Position numbers and translations under genes: made by a program
Notes under the pieces: generated by a model
Databases searched by the model: none
What the model saw: only the letters and a program-made list of their open reading frames with translations
What the model was told of the DNA's origin: nothing
Assembly (NCBI RefSeq): GCF_006715085.1
Contig: NZ_VFMM01000001.1
Coordinates: 2,976,001-3,040,000 of the forward strand
Reading direction: 5' to 3'
DNA: 64,000 nucleotides
DNA from: Kribbella jejuensis
GTDB taxonomy: Bacteria; Actinomycetota; Actinomycetes; Propionibacteriales; Kribbellaceae
Part shown: positions 42,633 to 51,498 of the stretch, piece after piece
Layout of the letters: the number at the start of each line of letters is the position of its first letter
How positions within the stretch are numbered: the stretch's first letter is position 1

Positions 42633-43079
42633 ATGCAGCGCACAGACTTCAGCGAGATGAGGTGCTCGATCGCGCGCACGCTGGACGTGATCGGCGAGCC
42701 GTGGTCACCCCTGATCCTGCGCGACATCTGGGTCGGCTTCTCCCGGTTCGAGCAACTCCAGGCGGACCTCGGGATCTCCCGCAAGGTGCTCACCGAACGG
42801 CTCAATCACCTGGTCGACCGCGAGGTGATCGAACGCCGCCCGTACGACGCACGCCCGCGCTACGAGTACGTCCTGACCGACCGCGGCCGCGAACTGGTCG
42901 ACGTCCTGATGGTGATGGTTGCCTGGGGCGACAAGTGGCTCGCCGGTACGGCGGGTCCGCCGGTGCTGTACCGGCACAACGCCTGCGGCGAGATCAGCCA
43001 CGTCGACCTGACCTGCGCGCACTGCGGCAAGCCGATGCACGCCGACGACGTCGAGGTCCTCCGTGGCCCCGGCGCCTAA
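42633..43079 (+). CDS. HxlR family winged-helix regulator with C-terminal zinc ribbon
   Basis: 148 residues. CSIARTLDVIGEPWSPLILRDIWVGFSRFEQLQADLGISRKVLTERLNHL is the HxlR winged helix with its redox-sensitive cysteine (Cys11); after it a four-cysteine set (ACGEISHVDLTCAHCGKPM) forms a zinc ribbon-like tail. TAGACT at 42621-42626 lies six bases before the ATG. It is divergent to the DHFR-like/PPOX/hydrolase operon and the operator palindromes lie between, so it probably represses both. Confidence 0.88.
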   Translation: MQRTDFSEMRCSIARTLDVIGEPWSPLILRDIWVGFSRFEQLQADLGISRKVLTERLNHLVDREVIERRPYDARPRYEYVLTDRGRELVDVLMVMVAWGDKWLAGTAGPPVLYRHNACGEISHVDLTCAHCGKPMHADDVEVLRGPGA

Positions 43080-43900
43080 CCGCAGTACCGCTTGAAGATC
43101 TCCAGCTTGCGATCGACCGCGTCGATCCGCTCGAATCCCCACGTCTCCACGCCGGGCCGGTCGACTTCGTTCATCACCCGCGCCGAAAGGTCCCGCAGGC
43201 CGCGGGCGAGCAGCGCGAACTCCAGGTAATCGGCGTCCAGGTCGTCGGCGCCGTACGCGTCGAGGAACTCCATCAGCGGCTCGCCGTCGGCGGCGACCCA
43301 CAGGTCGTACTCGCGGGGTCCGATCACCGCGTTCTCCCAGTCGAGGATCGCCGCCACCTCACCGTCCGGGCCGATCAGTACGTTCAACCCGTGGAAGTCG
43401 GTGTGGCACACGACGTGGCGCACCGGCTCGAGCCGCGACCGTACGTCGTCCAGTCGCGCCATCGCCGTACGCACCACGTCAGCGCGATCCGCGATCCACG
43501 GGTGCTCCAAGTACTGCGCAAGGTTGCGGATGTGGGGCTCGCTCACGTCCGCGGGTGGCAGCGACACGGACAGCGGCGCCTCATGCACCTCGCGCAACGC
43601 TCGGGCGACCACCCGCCAGTCGTCCCAGGTCGCCGTACGCCCTTGTACATAAGGGAAAACGGCGTACGCGCGGGAACCGCTCAGCGCGGACAGCTCACCG
43701 CGTACGGTCCTCAGCGGCTCGACGACCGGGAGGCGGAGCGCGTTCAACTCCGCTAGTTGGATCAGGCCCGAGGGCTCCGAGCCGTCCTTCCAGCGCTTCA
43801 CGAACCAGCGGCGGTCCGCCACCCAGCCCTCGGTGGCGAAGCCGCCGTCGTGCGGTACGAGTTCGCTGACGCTCAGCCCGTAGTCGCGTTGAAGGTCCAC
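43076..43900 (-). CDS. APH family phosphotransferase
   Basis: 274 residues. WFVKRWKDGSEP supplies the ATP-binding lysine, and RHVVCHTDFHGLNVLIGPDGEVAAILDWENAVIGPREYDLWV holds the Brenner motif HxDxxxxN (Asp in CHTDFHGLN) and the DFG-equivalent ILDWEN. This is the aminoglycoside phosphotransferase/homoserine-kinase-like fold; the small-molecule acceptor is unknown. GTG 43900 is the likely start. Converges with the HxlR gene by four bases. Confidence 0.83.
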   Translation of the reverse strand: MDLQRDYGLSVSELVPHDGGFATEGWVADRRWFVKRWKDGSEPSGLIQLAELNALRLPVVEPLRTVRGELSALSGSRAYAVFPYVQGRTATWDDWRVVARALREVHEAPLSVSLPPADVSEPHIRNLAQYLEHPWIADRADVVRTAMARLDDVRSRLEPVRHVVCHTDFHGLNVLIGPDGEVAAILDWENAVIGPREYDLWVAADGEPLMEFLDAYGADDLDADYLEFALLARGLRDLSARVMNEVDRPGVETWGFERIDAVDRKLEIFKRYCG

Positions 43901-43912
43901 GCTCGCATCAGA

Positions 43913-45136
43913 TCACGACTTCTGCGCGGCCAGCATTCGGATTACCGCGGCATTGACGAGAATCAGGATCAACGCCGAGAACAGCAGGAGCGCTACCTGG
44001 GCGGGCAGCAACGCGATGCCGAGGCCGATTGCGAGGACCGGGATGGCGAGGCCGGCGTAGGCGATCAGAAAGAGGGCGGCAAGTACTTCGCCGCGGGACG
44101 ACGGGTCGGCGAGTGAGGCGGCGGTCGCGACCGCGCCGCGGAAGACCAGCCCAACGCCGGCGCCTGCGACGACGCCGCCGATGACGAACAGCCACAGGTT
44201 GGGGATCAGGCCGCCGGCCGCGACACCGACCAGGCCGACGCTCATCGCGATCAGGCCGAGCCGCAGCTGCTGCGGGCGCGACATCCGCACGAAGACGACC
44301 TGGCTCCCCGCACCCGCGATGAACACCGCGAATGTGACGACCCCGGCGAGCAGGCGCGACGTGTGGTGCAGCACGCCGGCCAGGAACGTCGGCGCCAACG
44401 AGGTGGACAACCCGAAGATCGCGAACGCCGCGAACGCACCGATCGCCGACGCGAAGAACAACGGACGCGCGGACGACGGCAACGCGACCCGCTGCGGACG
44501 GTACGCCGGACGCTCCTCCAACCGCTCCACGGTCTCCGGCACCAACGCGATCCCGACCGCACTGATCAGCAGCAGCACCAGGAAAATCTCGTACGGACGC
44601 CGCAGCGGCGCGTCGACGTACTGCGCCAGCAACCCACCGATCAGCGGGCCGAACGCCAGGCCGCCGAGGTTCACCATGCTGGAGATCAACGCCGACCGGC
44701 TCGGGTCCTCCCCCGGCCGCGCGATCTGCCGCAGCTCGGACAGATGCGCGGTGGCGGTCGCCGTGAGGACGCCGACCCCGACACCACAGATGAACCGCGC
44801 GAGCAGCAGCCCGGGGACGGCCGGCCAGATCAGGAAGATCGCGGCGGACAGCGCCTCGGCGAGTACGGCGAGCAGCGCGACCCGGCGGCGCCCGAGCCAG
44901 TCGCTGACGTGACCGGCCAGGTACAGCGACGCCATCACGCCGACCGCATAGCTGGCGAAGATCACCGTGATCACGTAGGTCGGGAAGCCGTCGCGCTGCT
45001 GGTAGATCGCGTAGAGCGGGGTCGGGATCGTCGAGAAGGCCATCGTGGTGAGGAAGGCCGCCGCGATCACCCAGAACCCGGGGGCATGAGCGAACCGGAT
45101 CCGTGCGCCGATCCGCGAAGACGTCATGGTGGACAT
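43913..45136 (-). CDS. MFS transporter
   Basis: 407 residues, twelve membrane segments. GHVSDWLGRRRVALLAVL is the loop 2-3 signature, LSELRQIARPGEDPSRSAL the middle loop, and the second half begins after LFFASAIGAFAAFAIFGLS. It resembles drug-efflux permeases of the DHA1 type. ATG 45136 is the first of two close ATGs. It is 12 bases upstream of the APH-type gene, so they may form a resistance operon, and it is divergent to a LysR regulator across a perfect inverted repeat. Confidence 0.85.
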   Translation of the reverse strand: MSTMTSSRIGARIRFAHAPGFWVIAAAFLTTMAFSTIPTPLYAIYQQRDGFPTYVITVIFASYAVGVMASLYLAGHVSDWLGRRRVALLAVLAEALSAAIFLIWPAVPGLLLARFICGVGVGVLTATATAHLSELRQIARPGEDPSRSALISSMVNLGGLAFGPLIGGLLAQYVDAPLRRPYEIFLVLLLISAVGIALVPETVERLEERPAYRPQRVALPSSARPLFFASAIGAFAAFAIFGLSTSLAPTFLAGVLHHTSRLLAGVVTFAVFIAGAGSQVVFVRMSRPQQLRLGLIAMSVGLVGVAAGGLIPNLWLFVIGGVVAGAGVGLVFRGAVATAASLADPSSRGEVLAALFLIAYAGLAIPVLAIGLGIALLPAQVALLLFSALILILVNAAVIRMLAAQKS

Positions 45137-45191
45137 GTTTCCAGCGTGCGCCGCCGGATCTATCGAGTCCAACGAAAGTTCTTGCACGCTC

Positions 45192-45210
45192 TTATCGGCA
45201 ACTCCGATAA
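45192..45210. promoter_or_regulatory. LysR-type inverted repeat
   Basis: TTATCGG and CCGATAA are perfect inverted repeats separated by CAACT, between the divergent MFS and LysR genes. It contains the -10-like GATAAT that would start a leaderless LysR transcript, so autorepression is plausible. Confidence 0.6.
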
Positions 45211-45219
45211 TTGGCCCCC

Positions 45220-46122
45220 GTGGACAGCCGTCAACTGGAGTACTTCGTGGCCGTCGCCGAGGAACTGAGCTTCACCCGCGCGGCGCAGCGCCTGTTCACC
45301 GTGCAGTCGACGGTGTCCGCGGCGATCCGCGCGCTCGAGACCGATCTGAAGACGACGCTCTTCGACCGCTCGACCCGCCGAGTGGTACTGTCCACCGCCG
45401 GCCAGGCGCTGTTGCCCGAGGCAAAGGCGGCCCTGGAGGCTCTGGACCGAGCGCGAGCCGCGGTCGAGGAGGCGTCCACCGGGCTGCGCGGCAGCATCCG
45501 GATCGGGACGCTCGCGCGGCTCAGCCTGGTCGACATGGCCGAGCTGCTCGGCGCTTTCCACCGGAAGTACCCGCTGGTCGAGGTGCAGGTCGCCACCTCA
45601 CCGACCGGATCGAGCGGGCTCGCGGACGACGTACGGCACGGCCGGCTCGACGTCGCGCTGCTCGGTCTCCCGAAGCCGGAACTCGCCGGACTCGAGATCC
45701 GCGACATCGGCGCCGTACCGTTCGTCGCGCTCGTGCCGGCGACCCACCGGCTGGCCGGCCGGGACGGCGTCCGGCTGGAGGAGCTGACCGGCGAACGGTT
45801 CGTCGACATGCCGCCCGGTTTCGGGAACCGCAAACAGGTCGATCGCTCCTTCGACGCGATCGGCCGGCCACGGCGGATCCAGGTCGAGGTCCCGGAGCTG
45901 ACCGCGATCCCCGACTACGTCCGAGCCGGCCTTGGCGTCGCCGTCGTCCCCGACGTGCAGCTCGCCGACGACCCGGACGTCACGAAGCTGCGCATCACCG
46001 ACACCGACCTGACCTGGACCCTGTCCGTCGTCACCGCCGCCACTCGCCGCCCGAGCCGAGCAGTGACCGCCCTGCTAGGCCTGATCGGCGACTCGATCCG
46101 CACCGACGGACCGTACTTCTAG
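45220..46122 (+). CDS. LysR family regulator
   Basis: 300 residues from GTG 45220. LEYFVAVAEELSFTRAAQRLFTVQSTVSAAIRALETDLKTTLFDRSTRRVVLSTAG is a textbook LysR HTH, followed by a LysR substrate-binding domain with GSIRIGTLARLSLVDMAELL and GLGVAVVPDVQL. It is divergent to the MFS gene and probably regulates it. The stop lies four bases from the end of the convergent GDSL hydrolase gene. Confidence 0.88.
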   Translation: MDSRQLEYFVAVAEELSFTRAAQRLFTVQSTVSAAIRALETDLKTTLFDRSTRRVVLSTAGQALLPEAKAALEALDRARAAVEEASTGLRGSIRIGTLARLSLVDMAELLGAFHRKYPLVEVQVATSPTGSSGLADDVRHGRLDVALLGLPKPELAGLEIRDIGAVPFVALVPATHRLAGRDGVRLEELTGERFVDMPPGFGNRKQVDRSFDAIGRPRRIQVEVPELTAIPDYVRAGLGVAVVPDVQLADDPDVTKLRITDTDLTWTLSVVTAATRRPSRAVTALLGLIGDSIRTDGPYF

Positions 46123-46126
46123 ACTG

Positions 46127-47380
46127 CTAGAGGGTCCGCAGATCGACCGCCGCGGCGATCGCCCGGGCCCCGGCATCGTTCAGGTGCAGGTGGTCGCCGG
46201 AGTCGTACGCCGGGTTGAGCGCCCGCGGGTCCTTCCGCGACGCGAGCACCTTCGCGAGGTCGACGACCGCGTCGTACTCGCCGCTGGTCCGGATCCAGCG
46301 GTTGAGCTGGTCGCGGACCTTCTGGTTGTCCTCGGTGTCGTAGCCCCAGGCGTTGCCCATCGGCGTCAGCGTCGCCCCGACGATCCGGACCCCGTGCCGG
46401 TGCGCGGCGCGGATCAGGGCCCGGTGCCCCTCGATCAGCTCGGCCGCGGTGACCACCGGCGAGGCGCCGCAGCCGAAGTCCGGGTAGCCGCCACCGCCGA
46501 TGTCGTTCACGCCTTCGAGCACGATCACGGTTCGTACGCCCGGCTGACCCAGGACGTCGCGTGCGAACCGGCCGGCGCCGCTCTGGCCGAAGCACGACGA
46601 GTCGGCGAGGAGTTTGTTGCCGTTGACACCGACATTGGCGACACCGAAGTGCTTGCCTGCGGCATCGAGACGTTCGGCCAGTTCGTCGGGCCAGCGGTTG
46701 TCCGCAGCGGCCGTCGTACCGTAGCCGTCGGTGATCGAGTCGCCGAACGCGACGACCGTACCGCGGGCGGCGGGACGCCCGCTGACGTCGACGCCGGCCA
46801 GGTAGTAGCGCGAACCGCTGGTCTGCCCGAAGGCGGTCGCCCGCGGATCGAAGCGATGGTCGCCGCCCGCCCGGTACGCCGTCGCCAGGCCGAGCTCGTG
46901 GAAGGTGGCCGGACCGGTCGGCGTGCTGAAGTACAGCGTGACGGCCAGCGTTTCCAGCGCGCGGACAGGCAGTGCCGCGGCGTCCGAGGTCAGCTCGGCG
47001 CCGGCCGGAACCGTCGCCGACGCCCGGTCGGCGAAGGTCAAGGCCCGTTGCGATCCGGGCCGTAGGGCGGCTCCGCCCGCGGACCGGGCGATCGTCGCAC
47101 CGGCGATCCGCAGCGGCTGGTTGCCGAACCGGTTGCTCAACCGGATCCTGATCCTTGTGCCGTCCGCGCTGACGCGGACGACCTGACGCAGCGACTCGGC
47201 GCCACCTTGTGCGAAGCCGGTGAGCGACCAGTTCGCACCTTCACCGGCGCTCGGTTGTTGCGGGGCGACGGTCCAGGCGGCGGACCAGGCTCCCGGCGGG
47301 GCGTCGTACGCGACGGCGGTGGTCGTTCCGGCGCTCAGCACCAGCGTTGCGGCGGCGACCACCGCCAGACATCTGCTCAT
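46127..47380 (-). CDS. secreted SGNH/GDSL hydrolase
   Basis: 417 residues. A signal peptide spans about residues 1-25 (MSRCLAVVAAATLVLSAGTTTAVA). TVVAFGDSITDGYGTT near 208-223 is the GDSx block with the catalytic Ser, VIVLEGVNDIGGGGYP the Asn block, and HLHLNDAGA the C-terminal Asp-x-x-His. The N-terminal third is a beta-sandwich of carbohydrate-binding appearance. It likely hydrolyses polysaccharide esters or lipids outside the cell. Confidence 0.88.
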   Translation of the reverse strand: MSRCLAVVAAATLVLSAGTTTAVAYDAPPGAWSAAWTVAPQQPSAGEGANWSLTGFAQGGAESLRQVVRVSADGTRIRIRLSNRFGNQPLRIAGATIARSAGGAALRPGSQRALTFADRASATVPAGAELTSDAAALPVRALETLAVTLYFSTPTGPATFHELGLATAYRAGGDHRFDPRATAFGQTSGSRYYLAGVDVSGRPAARGTVVAFGDSITDGYGTTAAADNRWPDELAERLDAAGKHFGVANVGVNGNKLLADSSCFGQSGAGRFARDVLGQPGVRTVIVLEGVNDIGGGGYPDFGCGASPVVTAAELIEGHRALIRAAHRHGVRIVGATLTPMGNAWGYDTEDNQKVRDQLNRWIRTSGEYDAVVDLAKVLASRKDPRALNPAYDSGDHLHLNDAGARAIAAAVDLRTL

Positions 47381-47402
47381 GTTCGTAAGACCTTTCCGGT
47401 CG

Positions 47403-48230
47403 TCAGACGGTGATTTGCCAGTCCGGCAGTTCGTTGTACCGGCGCAGCGCGGCGACGCCGCTGAGCCAGCCGAGCCAGGCGCCGTACGGCGGGTTGGACT
47501 CGTCGAACCCGCTCATCACGAACGTGAGCCGGGTCTTGCCGCCGGACTCGGCGAGCTCCCAGGTGCTGATCCCGACCGGCCCCCAGTCCATCGACATCTT
47601 GCGGTTCTCGACCAGCTCGACGATCTCCACGCCGGGTCCGGCGTCGAAGCCGCCCATCGCGAACCGGCCGCCCTGGCGCAGGTCGATGTCGACCGGGTAC
47701 CCGAACCAGGCGGTCGCCTTGGCCGAATCGGTCAGCGACGAGTACACCTGCGCGATCGGCGCATCGATCAGTGCCTCGCTCTCGAAGACCGCCGACGTGA
47801 AGTCCGGCCGGGTGGTGAGCTCGCGCCCCTCGAGGTGATCGACGAGGTTGGCGAGCGCCAGCGCCCAGAAGGTCTGCAGCACCCCGCGGATGTTCGAATT
47901 GCCGACCGCTTCGGCATAGTCGAAGTGGCTCTGCGTGAGCTTGATCAGTGTCGAGTCGTCACCCTCGGAGACGAGCGTGAACTCGGTCGTGGTCTCCTCG
48001 CCGCCGAGGGTCCACCCCAGCGTCAGGGTGTGGCCGTCGTACGCGAGCACCCGCTGGTGCGGCGCGTCGCCCTCGGGGATGCAGCGGCCCCAGAACTCGA
48101 ACGTGCCGGGCAGATCGACGGTCGAGTGCTCGCCGAGCCACTGATTCAGGGCCTTGGGGTCGGTCAGCGCCTGCCGGGCCTCGTCGAGACCGGCCTTTGC
48201 GCGGACACACAGGATGAGCGGTTGAGTCAT
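47403..48230 (-). CDS. SRPBCC/AHSA1 domain protein with two domains
   Basis: 275 residues from ATG 48230. Two START-like segments are visible: WLGEHSTVDLPGTFEFWGRCIPEGDAPHQRVLAYDGHTLTLGWTLGGEETTTEFTLV, and EALIDAPIAQVYSSLTDSAKATAWFGYPVDIDLRQGGRFAMGGFDAGPGVEIVELVENRKMSMDW. Such proteins bind hydrophobic ligands and can be polyketide-cyclase-like. Its ATG overlaps the stop of the ArsR gene (ATGA), the common ArsR-SRPBCC pairing. Confidence 0.82.
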   Translation of the reverse strand: MTQPLILCVRAKAGLDEARQALTDPKALNQWLGEHSTVDLPGTFEFWGRCIPEGDAPHQRVLAYDGHTLTLGWTLGGEETTTEFTLVSEGDDSTLIKLTQSHFDYAEAVGNSNIRGVLQTFWALALANLVDHLEGRELTTRPDFTSAVFESEALIDAPIAQVYSSLTDSAKATAWFGYPVDIDLRQGGRFAMGGFDAGPGVEIVELVENRKMSMDWGPVGISTWELAESGGKTRLTFVMSGFDESNPPYGAWLGWLSGVAALRRYNELPDWQITV

Positions 48231-48787
48231 TGAACTTGTTCTCCCTTGGGGTAGCACGCGACAGCGAGTTTGAAGGCGTCGCCTTCGGAGCCGCCGTACC
48301 GCGCGAACAGGTCTTGTAAGGTGCTCTGCAGGTCGTGGAAGAACTCCCGCCGGCGCTCCGGCGGGACACGGATCTCCCCCGACACCCCGATGGACGGCAG
48401 CTCCGGAGCTGTCCGGTCCAGCGCGACGATGTCGGTCTGAACCTCTTCCATCAGGTCCAGCAGGTAACCGAGGCTCAACTCGTCCTGAGCCCGGCGGACG
48501 CCACCGATCCGGCCGACAAGCGACGGCGACAGCCAGTACGAGCGAGCGGTTGCCTGGTAGATCCCCTCATGGACGCCGCGGACCTTGCGCTCGTCGACGA
48601 GCGTCACCAGCCCTGCCTCCACGAGGCGTTTCACGTGGTAGTAGACGCGCTGCGGAGTCTGGCCCAGCTGCTCGGCCACCTCGCCGCAGGTGTGCGGCTC
48701 GGCCAGCCGCCGCAGCACCTCGATCCGCTGCGGCTTGAACAATGCCTCGGCCTGCTCGAGCTGCTCGAGGTGCATCACGTCTCTCAT
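48227..48787 (-). CDS. ArsR-type winged-helix regulator
   Basis: 186 residues. LFKPQRIEVLRRLAEPHTCGEVAEQLGQTPQRVYYHVKRLVEAGLVTLVDERKVRGVHEGIYQATARSYWL is an ArsR-like winged helix; the remaining half is a helical ligand-binding tail (ELSLGYLLDLMEEVQTDIVALDR). It is the upstream member of an ArsR-SRPBCC operon. The AT-rich stretch 48788-48845 upstream (repeats of ACAAAAATGAG) is probably its promoter and operator. Start ATG 48787; an ATG at 48811 in the same frame would add MYKLIFV. Confidence 0.82.
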   Translation of the reverse strand: MRDVMHLEQLEQAEALFKPQRIEVLRRLAEPHTCGEVAEQLGQTPQRVYYHVKRLVEAGLVTLVDERKVRGVHEGIYQATARSYWLSPSLVGRIGGVRRAQDELSLGYLLDLMEEVQTDIVALDRTAPELPSIGVSGEIRVPPERRREFFHDLQSTLQDLFARYGGSEGDAFKLAVACYPKGEQVQ

Positions 48788-48915
48788 CACAAAAATGAGT
48801 TTGTACATAAAAATTCGACTTGTCAATGCTCATCAGAGATACATCAGTCGGGAATGTAAGTGGCCGTATCGCGGTTCTAACTGGTGCCCTCGGTGCGACG
48901 GAAAGGAAGCGCGAC

Positions 48916-49290
48916 ATGGCAACTGTTTCGTTCAAGGGAGCTACCCGGGTCTATCCGGGCACCGACCTCCCCGCGGTGGACAAGCTTGATCTGGATATCG
49001 AGGACGGCGAGTTCATGGTGCTCGTCGGGCCGTCCGGGTCCGGCAAGTCGACCGTTCTGCGCATGCTCGCCGGCCTCGAAGAGGTCAACGAGGGCGCGAT
49101 CTTCATCGGCGACCGCGACGTCACCAACGCTCCGCCGAAGGAACGCGACATCGCGATGGTGTTCCAGAACTATGCGCTCTACCCGCACATGTCGGTGGCC
49201 GACAACATGGGCTTCGCCCTGAACGACAAGCGTGCGGTGGAGACGCCGTGGCAGAAGCGGTACGTGCAAAACCTGTTGACCGCGGAGTGA
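48916..49290 (+). pseudogene. truncated sugar ABC transporter ATP-binding protein (MsmK/UgpC type)
   Basis: 124 residues. [52 protein letters not shown] (Walker A) and [24 protein letters not shown] (Q-loop) are perfect for the MsmK/UgpC family, but the protein then ends in an unrelated tail ([21 protein letters not shown]) and lacks the signature, Walker B, H-loop and regulatory domain of the normal roughly 360 residues. It therefore cannot work as an ATPase. It looks like the residue of a deletion or recombination. AGGAAG lies upstream. Confidence 0.85.
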
Positions 49291-49311
49291 GCAATCACGT
49301 TGGGTCGGGAC

Positions 49312-49707
49312 GTGACGATCGAGCGCAGCAACCCTGAAGGTCTGCACGCAACGCCGGGCTACCACCACGTGACCCGCGTGCAGGCGGACACCTTGGTGTA
49401 CCTGGCCGGCCAGTGCCCGTTGCAACCGTCCGGCGAGCTGGCGCCCGGCGGTCTCGAAGGGCAGACCGCGCAGGTGATCACGAACATCCTCACCGCGCTG
49501 GAAAGCGCCGGTGCGACGCCCGATCAGGTTGTCCGTACGGTGATCTACGTGGCCAGCTCCGACCGATCCGACTTGAGCGCGGTCTGGGACCAGGTGAACG
49601 CCTCCCCGATCGCCGCCGCGTTCACCACCGCGAGCACGCTGCTCGGTGTCGCCCAGCTCGGCTTCCCGGGCCAACTCGTGGAAATCGACGTAACGGCGGC
49701 TCTGTGA
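49312..49707 (+). CDS. RidA/YjgF family protein
   Basis: 131 residues. TIERSNPEGLHATPGYHHVTRVQADTLVYLAGQCPLQPSGELAPGG and AQVITNILTALESAGATPDQVVRTVIYVASSDRSDLSAVWDQVNASP follow the RidA pattern, although the canonical arginine of enamine deaminases is not clearly present, so it may be a noncatalytic relative. GTG 49312 is the best start; TTG 49300 is possible. Its stop overlaps the GTG of the GrpB gene (GTGA). Confidence 0.83.
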   Translation: MTIERSNPEGLHATPGYHHVTRVQADTLVYLAGQCPLQPSGELAPGGLEGQTAQVITNILTALESAGATPDQVVRTVIYVASSDRSDLSAVWDQVNASPIAAAFTTASTLLGVAQLGFPGQLVEIDVTAAL

Positions 49708-50246
49708 TCGTCCCCGCGGAGGTCGTCGACTACGACCCGCGCTGGCCGTCGTGGTTCGCCGAACTCCACGCGCGGTTGACGCCGTACCTGGTCGGGATCC
49801 CTCATCGCATCGAGCACGTCGGCAGCACCGCCGTACCCGGTCTGGCGGCGAAGCCGATCATCGACATCGACATCGTCGTACCGACGGCCGACCTGGTACC
49901 GGCCGCGATCGCCCGGCTGGCGACCGCCGGCTACCGGCACGAAGGCGACCAGGGGATCCCGGGTCGCGAGGCTTTCGCCCTGCCTCCCGAGCCGCTGCAC
50001 TACCACCATCTGTATGTTGTTGTTGAAGGCAACAAAGCTTGGCGTGACCACATCCTGCTCCGCGATCATCTGCGCGCGGACGCGGCCGATCGCGAGCGGT
50101 ACGCCAAGCGCAAACGCGAGCTGGCGCACCTGCTCACCACCGACCGCACCGCCTACGTGTCCGGCAAAGGCGCGTTGGTCGAGGAGCTGATCGCTAAATC
50201 TGGTGGTTCGCCCACAGCCGGCGGTCAGGGTCGTACCGGCGCCTGA
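49704..50246 (+). CDS. GrpB family protein
   Basis: 180 residues. VVDYDPRWPSWFAELHARLTPYLVGIPHRIEHVGSTAVPGLAAKPIIDIDIVV is the GrpB/nucleotidyltransferase-like core with the GST and DxD residues, followed by LHYHHLYVVVEGNKAWRDHILLRDHLRADAADRERYAKRKREL. The family is a minimal-nucleotidyltransferase relative of unknown role, often called a dephospho-CoA-kinase-like protein. Coupled to the RidA-like gene. Its last 53 bases run over the convergent FAD-oxidase gene. Confidence 0.85.
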   Translation: MIVPAEVVDYDPRWPSWFAELHARLTPYLVGIPHRIEHVGSTAVPGLAAKPIIDIDIVVPTADLVPAAIARLATAGYRHEGDQGIPGREAFALPPEPLHYHHLYVVVEGNKAWRDHILLRDHLRADAADRERYAKRKRELAHLLTTDRTAYVSGKGALVEELIAKSGGSPTAGGQGRTGA

Positions 50247-51450
50247 GCTCGAGCAGCCGGTCGTAGTCGTCGTAGGCCTCGGCGATCTCTTCGGGAGTCA
50301 GCTTGTCGTAGCTGAAATTGAGGAACCGGCCGACGGCGGACCACGGCGCGAGGATCTTCCGCTGCAGCTGGGTGTCGGTGGTGATCACCGTCAACGAGTA
50401 CGCCGCGTCGCGGTGACCGACCGCGTTCGGAACCTCGGGCTGCCGGGCGAGCGCGCCGCCGAGGTGCCGGATCGCGATCACATGCATCTGCTCGGCGGCC
50501 GGCCCCGGCAAGGTCTTCAGCGCGTCGAGGTCGTCCAGCAGTACGTTGCGTGAGCTGTACGCGTCCGGGCGCTCGGGCTCGGCGAAGATCTGCCCCGAGT
50601 CGGCGTACGGCATGACCCCGACCGTGTCGATCGCCGGCGTACCGATCGCCCGCAGCGGCGCGATCAGTTCTTCGCCGCGGTCGCCGAGGATCGCCAGCTG
50701 GAGCTGCCCGATGTACTTCCCGCGCACCGGCTCCGGTACCTGCGGGATGTCCGGCACCGGCAGGATCGCGATCGCCGACGTCACCTCCTCCGGTACCGAC
50801 CGGGTCCACTCGCGCCACACCTCGGGCGCCTCCGGGTACTCGGCGAGGTCGAAGTACAGACTCCCGCCGAAGATCGTCGGTACGTCGAACAGCTCGACCT
50901 CGATGCCCGTGACCACACCGAAGTTCCCGCCGCCGCCGCGGAGCGCCCAGAACAGGTCCGGGTCCTCCTCGGCATTCCGTCGTACGCCGTCAGCGGTCAC
51001 CACCTCGATTCGCCGTACGTGGTCCGCGGCGTACCCGTACCGCCGGGCCATCAGGCCCAGTCCGCCGCCCAGCGTGTACGGGATCGCGCCGACGCCGGGG
51101 TAACTCCCGGACAGCGGCGCGAGGCCGTACGGCGCGGTCGCGGCGACCACGTCCCGCCAGGTCGCGCCCGCCTCGATCCAGGCGGTCCTCCGCTCGGCGT
51201 CGACGGTCACGCCGTTGAAGCCGCCGGTCGCGATCAGCACGCCACCGTCGATCCCCTCGGTCACCCCGTGCCCGGACGCCTGGACCGCGATCCGCAGGTC
51301 GTTGTCGACCGCGTACCGGACCGCGTCCTGCACCTCGTCGGCGCTCGTGACGGGGAAGATGACCTCCGGCCGGTGCGGGTCGCGCCGCTGGAACCCGAGC
51401 CGCGCCTCGTCGTACTGCTTGCTAGTCGTCGTCAGCATCATGTACTTCAC
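50194..51450 (-). CDS. FAD-linked oxidase with berberine-bridge C-terminus
   Basis: 418 residues from GTG 51450 (ATG 51441 also possible). RIAVQASGHGVTEGIDGGVLIATGGFNGVTVD is the FAD-binding region with the histidine that may tether the flavin, and LWALRGGGGNFGVVTGIEVEL the second block. The C-terminal RFLNFSYDK and YDPDRRLWANHQI show the BBE domain. Such enzymes oxidise sugars or natural products. It is divergent to a WYL regulator across a 25-base palindrome. Confidence 0.88.
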   Translation of the reverse strand: MKYMMLTTTSKQYDEARLGFQRRDPHRPEVIFPVTSADEVQDAVRYAVDNDLRIAVQASGHGVTEGIDGGVLIATGGFNGVTVDAERRTAWIEAGATWRDVVAATAPYGLAPLSGSYPGVGAIPYTLGGGLGLMARRYGYAADHVRRIEVVTADGVRRNAEEDPDLFWALRGGGGNFGVVTGIEVELFDVPTIFGGSLYFDLAEYPEAPEVWREWTRSVPEEVTSAIAILPVPDIPQVPEPVRGKYIGQLQLAILGDRGEELIAPLRAIGTPAIDTVGVMPYADSGQIFAEPERPDAYSSRNVLLDDLDALKTLPGPAAEQMHVIAIRHLGGALARQPEVPNAVGHRDAAYSLTVITTDTQLQRKILAPWSAVGRFLNFSYDKLTPEEIAEAYDDYDRLLELRRRYDPDRRLWANHQI

Positions 51451-51460
51451 GGTAAGAGCC

Positions 51461-51485
51461 CTTGCGGACATAACTTGTCCGCAAG
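51461..51485. promoter_or_regulatory. WYL-regulator operator palindrome
   Basis: CTTGCGGACA and TGTCCGCAAG are perfect 10-base inverted repeats separated by TAACT, ten bases from the oxidase start and 13 from the WYL start. Confidence 0.75.
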
Positions 51486-51498
51486 CAATACTTGCCGC

